From contig JAGGNK010003335.1 in NCBI GenBank assembly GCA_017590115.1, positions 248,001 through 312,000 of the forward strand: a stretch of 64,000 nt of DNA. Reading direction: 5' to 3'. Shown piece after piece: positions 1-11,611 of this stretch. The notes below the pieces were generated by a model. That model saw nothing but the letters and a program-made list of their open reading frames with translations. It made no database searches and was not told where the DNA came from. Each line of letters begins with the position of its first letter. Position 1 is the stretch's first letter. The position numbers and the translations under genes were made by a program. The stretch is from Montifringilla adamsi (Eukaryota > Chordata > Aves > Passeriformes > Passeridae).

Positions 1-3000
1 CACCCTAGGTACAAATACATGTGTTTTTATATACACACACACACAAGGCATTCAAAGGCAGCAAACAACAGACCATATTTTGTTCATAAACCTTAAGCAC
101 TCCCTGGGCTTCAATGAGCACTGTCCAGCTCCAGCAGATGCACCTGGATTACTTCAGTTTTCAATGTCCTTCTGCCCAAGAGGATGGTCAACTCAGCCCA
201 CGCTTCCCAGGGAAGGTCAGTCTTCCTTTCTGTCCCTTCAGATGCATAAATTCATTTATCTACATTCAATATCACTGGCATTTTAGTGCTGAAGCAAGGT
301 TTAACAGATGCTGTGATTCTTCAGCAGGCTGTGAACTCAAATTCAGTCAGCAAATTATAACAAACTCAGCCATTCCACTGCTCCCTTACCAAGGGGACTC
401 GTGCTGGGACTGCTGGGGGCCACCTTTCTCCATCAGGACTGGCCATTCACTCCCTTTGGTAGCCAAGCAGGGAGCCTGCCTGGCCTCTGTGCAAGCACCC
501 GGCACGGGAACATGCCAGAATCGCTCTGGAGCCAGTGGAACCGCCCAGGTAACAAAGCAGCTCTGCAGAAAGAGCTGAGATGGGGATCTGGTGTACGTGG
601 TACAGCTCAGAAACCCCTGAAAGAGTGTGGTAAGAAGACAGCCTGGTTAAAACCAACATGGGGATGAACAAAAAGCCTGCACATCAGCAGCTCTGCAGAA
701 AAGTCTGTGAAAGGGTCAGAAGGAGTTAAAAATTCAGTGGCTTGAGCAAACAGGGAAGTGGCAGCACAGGGAACAAGAAAGAACCACTCGTGTTCTTTGT
801 TTACCAGCTCTGTGTTAGCCATGTCAAAACAGTTTTGGAAGAGAAGACCGGTTTGGAGTGGAGGCAGTAACTGAGATTCCATCTGCTGATATGGGAGAGG
901 TACCGAGGGGAAAACTGGCCAGAACCTACTGACAGCTGTAGAGATACCTGGGCAGAGACAGCAGAACAACAGAACAGAGGAAAAGATGGAGACTAAGAAG
1001 AGCATATTCCACAACTGAGGGTAAAGTAATATAACAGATTAGGCAAGAGATAAAAGAGAGTGTCCAGCATGAACACTTTCAGCAGCCACTGGGGATTTGT
1101 CTGTTATGAGTGAGAAAACTCCTGAAGAATTCACCAGGCATTCAGCAAGGCCAGGTGGGAGCTGTGGAACCTAAGTTCTCGGAAAGAATCTTTCCTTTTC
1201 CCGCAGTTTCACTGCCAGTCATTGCTACACACACACACATTCCTACTTGCCCTTTTTGAGCTGTGTAACAACACTGAGATTTCCTTCAGTCTCATGACCT
1301 CATACATGACTTTACACACTTCCTAGCCCTATTTACTCACGCGGATATGTGTTTGCATGGCAGGGTTTTGAATCATGAAGCAGATACTTTTCAGAGACAT
1401 ACCTGAGCTCTTAGTCAAACGTATCACCAAGCTTTGCTGTGGGTTCTCACCTCAGCCAGTAATTCTGTGTGAGCCGCAACCAGGACCAGCCCCTGTGAGG
1501 TTGCATCAGAACTTGTACCTGTGGCTTTCCTGGTCACCACCTCTCAGAGGCAAAGCTCAGAAGAAGGAAGCCAACCACCAGTAAAGCCCTTTGCCTTCCA
1601 TGGCGCTGCAGGAGGTCCAGCAGGAAGAGCCACTACAGAGCTCAATGGTCCCTGCACAGCCTCACAAAGAGATTTCCTTGCAAACAAAGAGACTTCCTTG
1701 ACTGTCACTAAGCATTTGCCCTGTCTGCTGCTGTTTAACAACAGAGAAATTGCTAATCCATCTGAAGAGAATGGCAAACCACGTTCCTATTCCTCCTCCC
1801 CAGCGCATCAGTACTTTTGCTAAGGGGCAAGTTCATTGGTACATCATTGTTTCCTTAAGTTATATTCAAACTCCTTTGTTCCACACTGCTAAGTAAAGAT
1901 TATTTCCCCTACCCCAAGAGCAGGGTTTCATTTTTAAACAAACTGCTTACCATACCCCAGCCAGAAGGCTGCAAAAGGTCTGCAAAGCAGAAGTCACTGA
2001 AGTATGGTGTTGTACAGAAAATGCACATGACCCCAGATGTGCATGTACACACAGAGGTACCAACAGGAAAGAACCACCATCCTATGGGAGAATATCAGTC
2101 CCTCTACAGCTGTAACCTGGCTCTGGCGAAGGCTTAGCAAAAGGTGCAAGTACAGAACTATAATGCTTTGCATTCACTACACACTGATATATATTTAGCT
2201 TGTCTATTTTGGCAACCAATCCTTAGAGAAACAAATTTCACCATTAGGCTTTGAAAAGACTTCTGATTGCTTCACACTTACTGCCTTGTACAAGGCCAGC
2301 AAACCAAGGCAGCTGCTACACAACTAGTCAGTCATTGCTCCTGATCCTCCTCTTCCAGCACACTCATGAATTTATTATCTTTTTCTTTTTTCAGGCATGT
2401 CTCCTGAGCTGAAGACTGTGTGCTTCAACAGAACCTGCAACATTCCTTGATTATTCTTTCCAGCCGTCACTGTGCCTTTTAGTGTCACCATTTGTCTAGG
2501 AGGAAGCCGGCAGACTCTCTCTGCACAGTGCCACAGCTGTCTCCTGCTTTCCACCCCTTTCCCAGCCCACTCCCAGAGCAGCTCTTGCCATCCATCAAGC
2601 TAAAAACAGAGCTCAAGTTGCACTGTACGTCACTGCAACTGCGAGATCCTTCCAAGTGGGAATAGCTCCTGTAGAGCCTGGCACTGCACACGTACAGCTC
2701 ACCACACTGCTCACCCAAGCGACAAGACACAGCCTCTTCCTGGAAACAGCCTCGGCTTCAGCCTGGGGAAGGCTCACCATCCATAAGCTGCCACCTCTAA
2801 AACTAGGAACAAAGGAACAGGAAGCCTAATTTAGATGGCTGTTGGCTACATCACTCCATAAGTGCAGCCCTATGGCACAGCATGGGGGCCTGGACAGGGA
2901 GGACTTTTGGTCAGAGGGTAACACGATACATGAAAACAACCAAGAATGAAGAGAATAGGGAAAGCATGTTGGAAGAACACTTTTCTGTTAGCACAAGGGT

Positions 3001-6000
3001 TGTCCAAACAAAGACCCCTCAGAGCCTGCCAAGATGACCCAGTTTCACCCTTTTTCCTTCCTCCAAAAGGCTACGTACAAGGCTGGCACTCCCAAACATC
3101 TCTTGAGGTCAGACTAATTATGGCCACCATAATTGTTGCCTAAATTATGGGAAAGCAGTAGGAATCTGCTTCTACCTGTTGGTACCTTGTTACCTTGGCA
3201 AAACTGAGGAGAGCACTCATAAATCCATCTGCATTTTTACACAGTAGGTGTTCGCAGCTACTAATCCACCTGCAAAGAAATACCAGTCCCTGTGGACAGC
3301 TGCCTGAAAGTCAGATCCTTCAAATGCAATCTCCAGTGCAGGCAAATCTATTAAATAAAGAACTGTGCATAGGGGTGAAAGGACAACTAACCAGGGCGCT
3401 GAAACAGGGTGAAATGCCTTCTCTTGCACAGGGAACAGTGCAACAAACAGCCCTATGAAAACAAATGGGAGATTAGTAAATGAAACAAACAAACAAACCA
3501 AAGAAAATCAGCAGTCTGGAACACAGAAGAAAACCCCCCACAACGACTCAAAAACAATTAGCAGATTTCTGGAATTTAAAGGTGAGAAGTTGCTTGTTTT
3601 TAGGACAGCAGAACAAGCGTTGCACCTCGTGCTGCTGTGGTCAGGAGGAATCACATTTTGGGTATGGCAGGTATTGATTCAGCTGGTCTTTGCAGAGATG
3701 AAGATGGAGGGCACAGTGAGAGGCCAGACCCTGAGAAGGACAACTGGGGCACCCTGATGTAACCCACCCCTTCCAATGCCTGCAGCGCTAGGAAGTAGTT
3801 TTCCAATACAGAGCTCTAATGGAAAGTACATTTAACATCAACAATCCAGCTCCTGGCAACCAGCCTAGCATTTAAATTACATTTCATATGAACAGTACCC
3901 AAATGAAAAAGAGCACAAGTGGCTTTTAAATGGCACTGGCTCCGTGTTTCCCTCTTACCAGCTTATTTGTCAGCTCCATTTAGTGATTGTATGAAAGGTA
4001 TGTTAAGGATAAATTGTAAGAGATTCCATTCTTGCTCAGTTTGCTTCCAGGAAAAGCTTCCTCCCTGATTTGCCCTCCCACTTCACCAGGTAGCTCCATC
4101 AGCCTAGACTAATAGCTGAGAGGGAACAAGAGCTGCCTCCACCTTTTCTGACAAAAGCTGTTTGAAACTACTTTAATTTCCAAAATGCAGGTCTAGGCAA
4201 AAGCAAAAAGCCCAGCTTTGTGCCGTAAAAGGAAGAGCTAAAACCCACTACTCTGTTCAAGCCCATTTCCTTAAGAGGTGTCCTGACGCCAGGACACTCA
4301 CAGTCCTTGGGAAGAGGGACAGTTCCTCATGTTTAGCTGAGTGGCTGTCAGGCATCTCCTGCACAAAAACAACTGCTGTTGCTCATGCGGCTGAAGCCAC
4401 CAGATCAGGCAGCTCTGTGCAGTGAGCAGAGGTTTGGATGAACAAGCATTTAACCTTCCTGAGCCAGGTATTCCCTCCTCCTGGTATCCTCCAAGCCCTC
4501 CAGAGATCTGAAATCTGCCCATGTGTGAAAATGGAATGCGCAAATTATGTTTGAGGCTGACGCTGGCGTCTCTACAAACCGTCCCAGCTCACCAGTCCCA
4601 TTGTCTGCCCTGCCTTCTTGGCAAAACCATAATGGATACGCACATTTCCAGGTGATTTTGGCTTCAGAAACCAGGATTTGATCAGTGCTAAAGAGTTGTC
4701 ATGATGACAGTTTTTGCCTCAGAGGCAACATCCCTTGTGGAGCTTCACAGTCACAGATTTCCACAGAACTCTAACCAATGCACCTTCACACCCACACAGG
4801 ATTGTGTGCCAGGATTTTCCTTCTTCAGACAAATTTCGATGTCTCATCAATTGTTACCAACACACAAACCTCTTCAGAAACACTACCATCACTTACTGCC
4901 TGCCCACTGTCTACCTACATGTTCTGCATGGCAGAAGGAAAGTATGAAGATGACATTGTCCCTGTAATAAAACCATTAGTGGGAAAAATCCCAAATTCAG
5001 TGCCTTGCTACTGTTATTACATGAACCGCAACATTATGGGTGGGAAATTGTCCAGTTTTTCAGACATGTGATGAAAGGTTTTAGAAAACCTTTAGATGAA
5101 ATATACTTTAACACCAGGAACTAACAATTACAAATATGGAAAGCATCACTTCACAGCCCCTCAGGTGGTGTCAGCCATGGTACTTGTTGCTGACACAGCA
5201 GGTGAGACTCTGCCCAGGTACAGCCGTGCCTGGGGCAAAATACACCAAAAAGCAAAGTCCTTTACAGAAACAGTTTCAGAGAGAAGCATCAACATCTTGA
5301 TTTCAGATTTGGAATGCTTTTGCATGCACTGCTCTTGTTCAAGTCTTTGTATAATGTATTGCCTTAGATAATTCTGGAAATACATAACTATAATTTGCTG
5401 TTAAAGTGGTGTACTGAGTGTTTTAAAGTGCAACAAATACTAAACAGCAAAAAACTCAATGAAAACATCTGATTGTCCTGTAAAACTAGACGTGCAAATA
5501 ACAGTTAAAGCAAGCAGCTTTGTTGGTCTAAGTGAGAAGAGAACGTGAAACAAACAGTTTGGCAAGAAAATTAGTAAGCACAGCTAATACATTTGTATGT
5601 TATTCAGATGGTGTTCTGGCAGCATTCCAGCCATGGAACAGCAGCAGTCTTTCAGGAAAACTTCCCCAGCTCTGAAGCACTGGTACATTAAGTGGGAGAT
5701 ACCACCCAGAGCACAATGATTTTCTAGCACCCAGCTCCCAAGGCACGGCTGTGTTGCTGTGTGCAGACAGAAATACAGGCGTTTTCTGCAGCTGAGATCT
5801 CATTACTCAGAAAGAGATTTCCATGATAGGCTGGAAAATGGAATGAGACTCAGATTTCTCCACCCCCCTCCATGTTTTCTCACTTTTTCGGCTTTTCCGT
5901 ATCTTTCCTGTGGCTCTAACATGATGCTTTATTTTGCCTGTAGGGCGTATGCAAAAAACCTCTTTAATGTCTGCTGGTCACAGGCCACTCCCAGATTCTC

Positions 6001-8080
6001 CCAGTGGTCACCGAACCAAGAAAGCCTTTGCCTTACCTTGTCAGGGGCTGAAAAACTTCCACATATCAAGGGACTGTCCTCAATAGCTGGTAAGACCAAA
6101 TAATGCCTCAAGAATACATTATAATCCTAGTGTGGAAATCTCTCTCTCTGATATTTAAGTGACAGAAACAGCAGCTTTTGTTCCGCATAAGGAATACAAC
6201 ACACTAGATGCTTCCAAGGAGGACCATTCCCCAAAGCTTCTGCAATCCCAGCCAGCTGTGGGCAGGCACTGGAGCACAGCAGTGCTCCCTCCCAGGACAG
6301 GGTGGTGATGGCACTTCCACACAAGGGGATCCCAGCTGGGAAGAGCTCCCAGGATACAGCTGTGAGGGTAGCCCAGCATTTGCCTGCCCCTCTGCAGGGG
6401 TGTGAGGCCAAGCAGCTCACCAGGAATCCTGGGGAAGGCAGCCTCCCCACGCTGGGCTGAGCAGGCTCGGAGGCTCCCTGTGGGAAGGCAGGCAGGATGC
6501 CAGGCCTGGCAACACTGACCGTTTGCTTGAATGACTCGGGTCTTTCCTATCTTCCCCTATTCCCAGAAATGACGGTGCTATTTTCTACTCATTGAGCCAG
6601 TGGGTTTGAGGTCAGCAGCAGGAAGTTGAGAAAGGCAGGATACACAACCCAGAGAGTAGAAAATATCAATACTGACAGCAGAGAATGAGTGAACCTGCCC
6701 ATTCAAGGCTCCAGCACCCACGAGAAGTTTTCAGGGAGCCCTGACAAGCTTCCATCCGTGCCACAGACAGATCACAAACAGGGGACAGGAGAAATGCAGA
6801 CCTGTTTCTTGAACATCCAGAGTTACATAAACTTGCTTTGCCCTTGTAGAAAAAAAAATAAAAATCAGGGAACATATTCATCTGATCCTGTACAGAAGCA
6901 CCCCAGAACAGGCAGCTCCTCTGTTTAGGGCACACAAAGCCCTCCAGGTACTTCTCTGTCATCCCAGTGCAATGCTACGAGCAGGAACATCTCTGCTTAC
7001 AGTCACTGAACACCTCTGGTTTTCTGAGCAGCAAACCACTGCCAATTTTAAATGTAGCATGGCCCTGGGGGACACAGGGCAGCAGAACAGCAGAGCTCTC
7101 TGCTCTGACTGACACCAGGGCACCGCCTCGCAGGGTCTGCTCAGACACACAGAGCCCCCACCCATGTCAGAGCCACTCCTTTACAGGACATCTCCTCTTC
7201 GACCTCTGCTGCAAGGACACCCACCAGCCTCTGCAGATTATCAGTTACAGCTCTCACACCAATTGGGGAATGACAAATCAGTATTTAACAAAGATGGCCT
7301 TTATAGCATGTGAATAAGGGCAAGAGTGTAGCAGACTTCGTGGTGCAGAAGTTCCTGTGCTCGGTAAAACCACTATTCTGCGCAGCAGAAGATTATTATC
7401 TAACATGCATATTAATCCCTGACTGTCCCCAAAAAGCACTGAAATACGATCAGAAAAATTTACAAAGTCTCAGTGTTTTCAGCCTCCTCCTCAGTCTACC
7501 TGATATAGTAATATTATTATTATCATCATCAAAAATTTCTAGGAAGAGTCACTTATTATTTAAGCAACTGATGAGAAATACCTCATTGCTAGCACAGCAC
7601 ACTTCCCACACCTTGTATCCTATCACTGTATTCACACCGCACAAGGAGAAGGCAGCTGCTCAGCACAGTCATTTTAACTCACCCACACTCACTACCTTAC
7701 CCAAACTTACCCTATTTACAACCAGGTTGTTCACACACGTCTCGTAGTAGAGGCATCAAAAGCAAAAGGCACCTCTTTTTTTCCTTTCAGCTAAAGCTAA
7801 ACACGAAGCGGGGACGAGTGGGGCAGATCCTGGCGCTAGCCTGGACAGAGAGGGGCTGCCCACTGCCGTCAGGGGGGGTGGCACATCCATGCGGCAGAGA
7901 GGAGACGAGTGCCCTCCTCCCCTCATTCTCCTGTTTCACCGTGACATTTAATTATCCAAATGAGGTGTCCTCAGCTAGAGCAACAGAAAACATAAATCCA
8001 GGACAACCATAATGGCTTTAAAACACAGGATGCAGCACTATTATTTTTACTCCGAGCGCTGCCATACCTCTCGCTCTACA
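1..8080. other. No gene recognised
   Basis: Mixed-composition DNA with a short CA run at 34-47 and no repeat family I recognise. All reading frames are short and resemble no known protein. If the CpG island at 8.1-8.7 kb drives a leftward gene, this stretch would be its first intron. I looked for the Pro/Tyr/Gly-rich and Cys-rich parts of CYSTM1 and did not see them. Confidence 0.5.
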
Positions 8081-8089
8081 CCAAATAAG

Positions 8090-8720
8090 CCTGAGCATCG
8101 GTACCACCCGTGCCCACCCGCTCCGGGCGCCCGCCCTGGGGTCGCGCACAGCCTCAGCCGGGCAGCACCGCGCTCCCGCGGACAGGGCAGCGCGGGGAGC
8201 CGAGCCTGGAGCTGTCGGGGGCGGCTCTCGGCCAAGACCCGCACGGCCGGCGCTGTCAGGCAGGGCGGGACCCGCGCTGGGTGAGCGCCCGGGGGCTTCA
8301 CCGGGCCCCTCCTGCCGCGACCCCTCCGGAGCGCTGTCCGCAGGGCGGTCACCCACCGCGGGCTCCCAGGGACGGGACGGGTCCGGCCCTTCACCCCGGC
8401 GAGCCTTCCTCCTCATCCTCCTTCTCCGCGTCCTCATCAGTCCTGCGCGGCCCCGCTCCCACCACCCGCCGTAGCTCCCACCCGAGCCGAGCCGAGCCGA
8501 GCCCGGCCCAGGTCCCCCGGCCCCTCACGGAGCCCCGGTACCTGCGCCCTGCGCGTCTCGCGCCGCCGCCCGCACCTGCTGCGCGCCCCGCGGCACAGTG
8601 ACGTCACGGGAGACAGGCCACGCCCCTCCGGACGGGGCAGTCACGTCACGGTCTGGGGCCCGCCTCAGGGGGCGTGACCTTGATTGGGGCGTGGCCGAGG
8701 GAACGACGGGGGCAGCCCCG
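8090..8720. promoter_or_regulatory. CpG-island promoter with CRE (candidate CYSTM1 promoter)
   Basis: Dense CpG sequence with a perfect palindromic CRE, TGACGTCA, at 8,599-8,606. A related TCACGTCA lies at about 8,643-8,650, with several GC/KLF-type boxes (CCACGCCC near 8,620, GGGGCGTGGCC near 8,690). GAGCC pentamers occur at about 8,484-8,500. On the minus strand a good splice donor, CAG|GTACC, falls at 8,542/8,541. That would give a short non-coding first exon running leftward. In mammals CYSTM1 follows PURA and IGIP in the same orientation, so this is a plausible CYSTM1 first exon. No CYSTM1 coding sequence was seen between 1 and 8,500, so the assignment is inference. Confidence 0.6.
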
Positions 8721-8725
8721 GGCCC

Positions 8726-8920
8726 TCCCCTGTCCCAGCTACTGTTCTTGTCCCTGTCCCTGTCTCAGCTATTGCCCCTGTCCCTGTCCCTCCCCTGTCC
8801 CAGCTACTGTTCTTGTCCCTGTCCCTGTCTCAGCTATTGCCCCTGTCCCTGTCCCTCCCCTGTCCCAGCTACTGTTCTTGTCCCTGTCCCTGTCTCAGCT
8901 ATTGTCCCCTGCCCCAGTCG
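8726..8920. repeat. 65-bp minisatellite (CCCTGT-rich)
   Basis: A 65-bp unit starting TGTCCCAGCTACTGTTCTTG begins at 8,731, 8,796 and 8,861, with copies that are nearly or fully identical. Smaller CCCTGT repeats fill each unit. The minus strand is G-rich. The array lies immediately beside the CpG-island promoter. Confidence 0.92.
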
Positions 8921-8949
8921 TTGTCCCTGTTCCAGTTACTGCCCTTGTC

Positions 8950-9368
8950 TCTGTCGCGTACCTCTCCCTGCCCCGTCCCTGTCACAGCTGCGGCCCTTGT
9001 CTCTGTCCGTGCCCCATCCCTGTTCCTGTCCCAGCTGCTGCCACTGTTCCTGTCTCCGTTCCTGCTCCTGTCCCCGACCCAGCTGCTGTCACTGCCCCTG
9101 TTCCTCTGCACGTCCCTGTCCGTGCCTCTGTCCCTGTTGCCCCGGCCGGAGTCCGAGGAGCTGAGGCCGGGAGGGCCCCGCGGGCTCGGGGCCGTGCCGC
9201 GGGCAGGGGTCCCGGCAGCGCAGCTGAGCGGGGCTGTTCGGGTTAAACCAAGGAAGGACGGGGGCACGGGGGGCGGCCTCAGCCTCAGGACCGGGGCCAG
9301 CAGCAGTGGGACCCGGAGAGCCTTGGCCCCACCAGGGAGCCCCGGGCACGGCAGGGGCTGGGCCGGGC
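8950..9368. repeat. 568-bp-spaced direct duplication, copy 1
   Basis: The segment from the CCCTGT-rich part through CCCCGGCCGGAGTCCGAGG (about 9,140) to GGGCTGGGCCGGGCCC is repeated 568 bases downstream almost perfectly. The downstream copy lacks a 52-base stretch near 8,955-9,006. Confidence 0.9.
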
Positions 9369-9518
9369 CCTTCTTGTCCCTGTTTCAGCTATTGCCCCTG
9401 TCCCTCTCCCTCCCCTGTCCCTGCTACTGTTCTTGTCCCTGTCCCAGCTGTCGCCCCTGTCCCTGTTGTTGTCCCTGTCCCAGCTTCTGCTCTTGTCTCT
9501 GTCCCTACCCTGTCCCAG

Positions 9519-9936
9519 CTATTGTCCCCTGCCCCAGTCGTTGTCCCTGTTCCAGTTACTGCCCTTGTCTCTGTCCGTGCCCCATCCCTGTTCCTGTCCC
9601 AGCTGCTGCCACTGTTCCTGTCTCCGTTCCTGCTCCTGTCCCCGACCCAGCTGCTGTCACTGCCCCTGTTCCTCTGCACGTCCCTGTCCGTGCCTCTGTC
9701 CCTGTTGCCCCGGCCGGAGTCCGAGGAGCTGAGGCCGGGAGGGCCCCGCGGGCTCGGGGCCGTGCCGCGGGCAGGGGTCCCGGCAGCGCAGCTGAGCGGG
9801 GCTGTTCGGGTTAAACCAAGGAAGGACGGGGGCACGGGGGGCGGCCTCAGCCTCAGGACCGGGGCCAGCAGCAGTGGGACCCGGAGAGCCTTGGCCCCAC
9901 CAGGGAGCCCCGGGCACGGCAGGGGCTGGGCCGGGC
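9519..9936. repeat. 568-bp-spaced direct duplication, copy 2
   Basis: The second copy of the GC-rich segment, near identical to copy 1 and continuing into unique sequence after 9,936. The DNA between the copies (about 9,370-9,518) is again CCCTGT-type minisatellite. The near identity suggests a recent expansion by unequal exchange or replication slippage. Confidence 0.9.
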
Positions 9937-10664
9937 CCCACAGCCCCCCCGGACCGCCGCCCTGGCTCCCCTTCCCTGCGGGGCTGGACGGGACACCTGG
10001 CTGGCCACCGGGACCTTTGCACGGGCGCTGTCGCCTTCTGCTGATAACGGGACACGTGCGTAGGAGAAGGTCCAGGCACAGAGCCTGGGAAAGCAATTAC
10101 GGGTTTGCCCAGATAAAATAGGTCAAGGACACAGGTTGGAGTGTTCAGTCACCGTCCCTGCCCCTGGCACATGACCGTGACTCACCGTGGCGGCCAGCGT
10201 GAGGGGACAGCAGTGGCCACCTGTGGAGGGACACAGTGCCCGGAGGGTGTGTGGTGGGTTTGGGGACCCTGGTGGTCTCCAGGGAGTGGAGCAGCATGAT
10301 CCTGCTCCTGTGCTGCCGTGTGTGCTGAAACCAGCTTCTTTTTCCCCACCATCGATTAGTAGATCTAATCAGGCCAGCTTAATGCTGGGTCCCTAATGAA
10401 GCTCAACCAGGAAGAAATTATTTAAATTAGTTACATGACATGCTATATTCTTGGGTGAGAGAAAAACAGGATAGGCAGCTACCCCAAGAACTCAGCCAGC
10501 ACCCAAAGGGTATCCCAAATGGAACCTGATGGCTGATGGGAGGTGTGGGAGACATTCGAGAGCCCTTCCAGGGCACCAAGAAGAGGCTGCAGTTCCCTGG
10601 ATGCAGGCAGTGAAGCACCATCATTCCCCAGCGTCGTCTGCCCCAGCTGTGCTGCCCTCCTCAC

Positions 10665-11107
10665 ACAGAATCCCAGAATCATTTGAGCTGGAAAAGCCCT
10701 CTGAGATAATTGAATTCAATCATTCCTCCAGCACTGTCAAGGCCACCCCTAAACCATGTCCTCAAGTGCCACATCCACATGCCTGTTAAACCCTCCAAGC
10801 ATGGTGACCCCACCACTGCTGTGGGCAGCCTGTTCCAATGCCTGAACACCCTTCTGGTGAAGGAATTTTCCCCAATATCCAGCCTAAACCTCCCCTGACA
10901 CAACTTGAAACCATCCCCTCTAACGCAGTCACTTGTTGCCTGGGAGAAGAGGCCAACTCCCACCTGGCTACAATCTCCTGTCAGGGAGCTATAGAGTGGG
11001 AGAAGGACCCCCCTGAGCTTCCTTTTCTCCAGACTGAGCCCCCTGAGCTGCTCCTCATCAGACCTGTGCTTCAGACCCTTCCCCAGCTCCATTCCCTTCT
11101 CTGGACG
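10665..11107 (-). mobile_element. CR1 LINE fragment
   Basis: The plus strand begins with the reverse complement of the CR1 3' tail (CAGAATCCCAGAATCATTTGAGCTGGAA). It continues through the typical 'cctgttccaatgcctgaacaccc' and 'ctccagactgagcccc' segments. It is the 3' end of a 5'-truncated, non-autonomous copy. The 248-bp tandem repeat follows directly. Confidence 0.88.
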
Positions 11108-11120
11108 TGCTGTGGCACCC

Positions 11121-11368
11121 CGACATCTGGCAGAACCTCCCAGGAGGCAGTTTGCTCCGCAGAGTGGGGAAAAAACCCACCCAACCAACCAAAAAAATCC
11201 TCTGGATCGTTTTGTGCTACACCAGTGGGTCCATGTGGCTCACACAAAGGTGTGAGGAAGGGGAAGGCTGCATGGAGGGGCCAGGGGAAGGCAGTGCACA
11301 CGTGGGCACGAGCTGGGGCTGCTTCCCCGATGCCCTGGAGCTGCAGACAATTCCATCCCACTCCAGCA
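11121..11368. repeat. 248-bp tandem duplication, unit 1
   Basis: The unit begins CGACATCTGGCAGAACCTCC and ends just before the same sequence at 11,369. It directly abuts the 5' end of a CR1 fragment. The two units differ at only a few positions. Confidence 0.95.
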
Positions 11369-11611
11369 CGACATCTGGCAGAACCTCCCAGGAGGCAGTT
11401 TGCTCCACAGAGTGGGGAAAAAACCCACCCAACCAACCAAAAAAATCCTCTGGATCGTTTTGTGTCACACCAGTGGGTCCATGTGGCTCACACAAAGGTG
11501 TGAGGAAGGGGAAGGCTGCATGGAGGGGCCAGGGGAAGGCAGTGCACACGTGGGCACGAGCTGGGGCTGCTTCCCCGATGCCCTGGAGCTGCAGACAATT
11601 CCATCCCACTC
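11369..11611. repeat. 248-bp tandem duplication, unit 2
   Basis: The second unit, matching unit 1 up to CCATCCCACTC. Differences include CCGC versus CCAC and GTGCTAC versus GTGTCAC. It is not coding; long frames through it are by-products of the composition. Confidence 0.95.

Noticed and set aside
1..8540. CYSTM1 coding exons left of the CpG island
   Set aside because: No Pro/Tyr/Gly-rich or Cys-rich tail coding sequence was seen; if the gene starts here its coding exons lie outside the window or were missed.
8598..10121. Several long Pro/Cys/Val/Ser-rich frames on both strands
   Set aside because: CCCTGT repeats lack stop codons in most frames, so these are artefacts of the minisatellite and its duplication.
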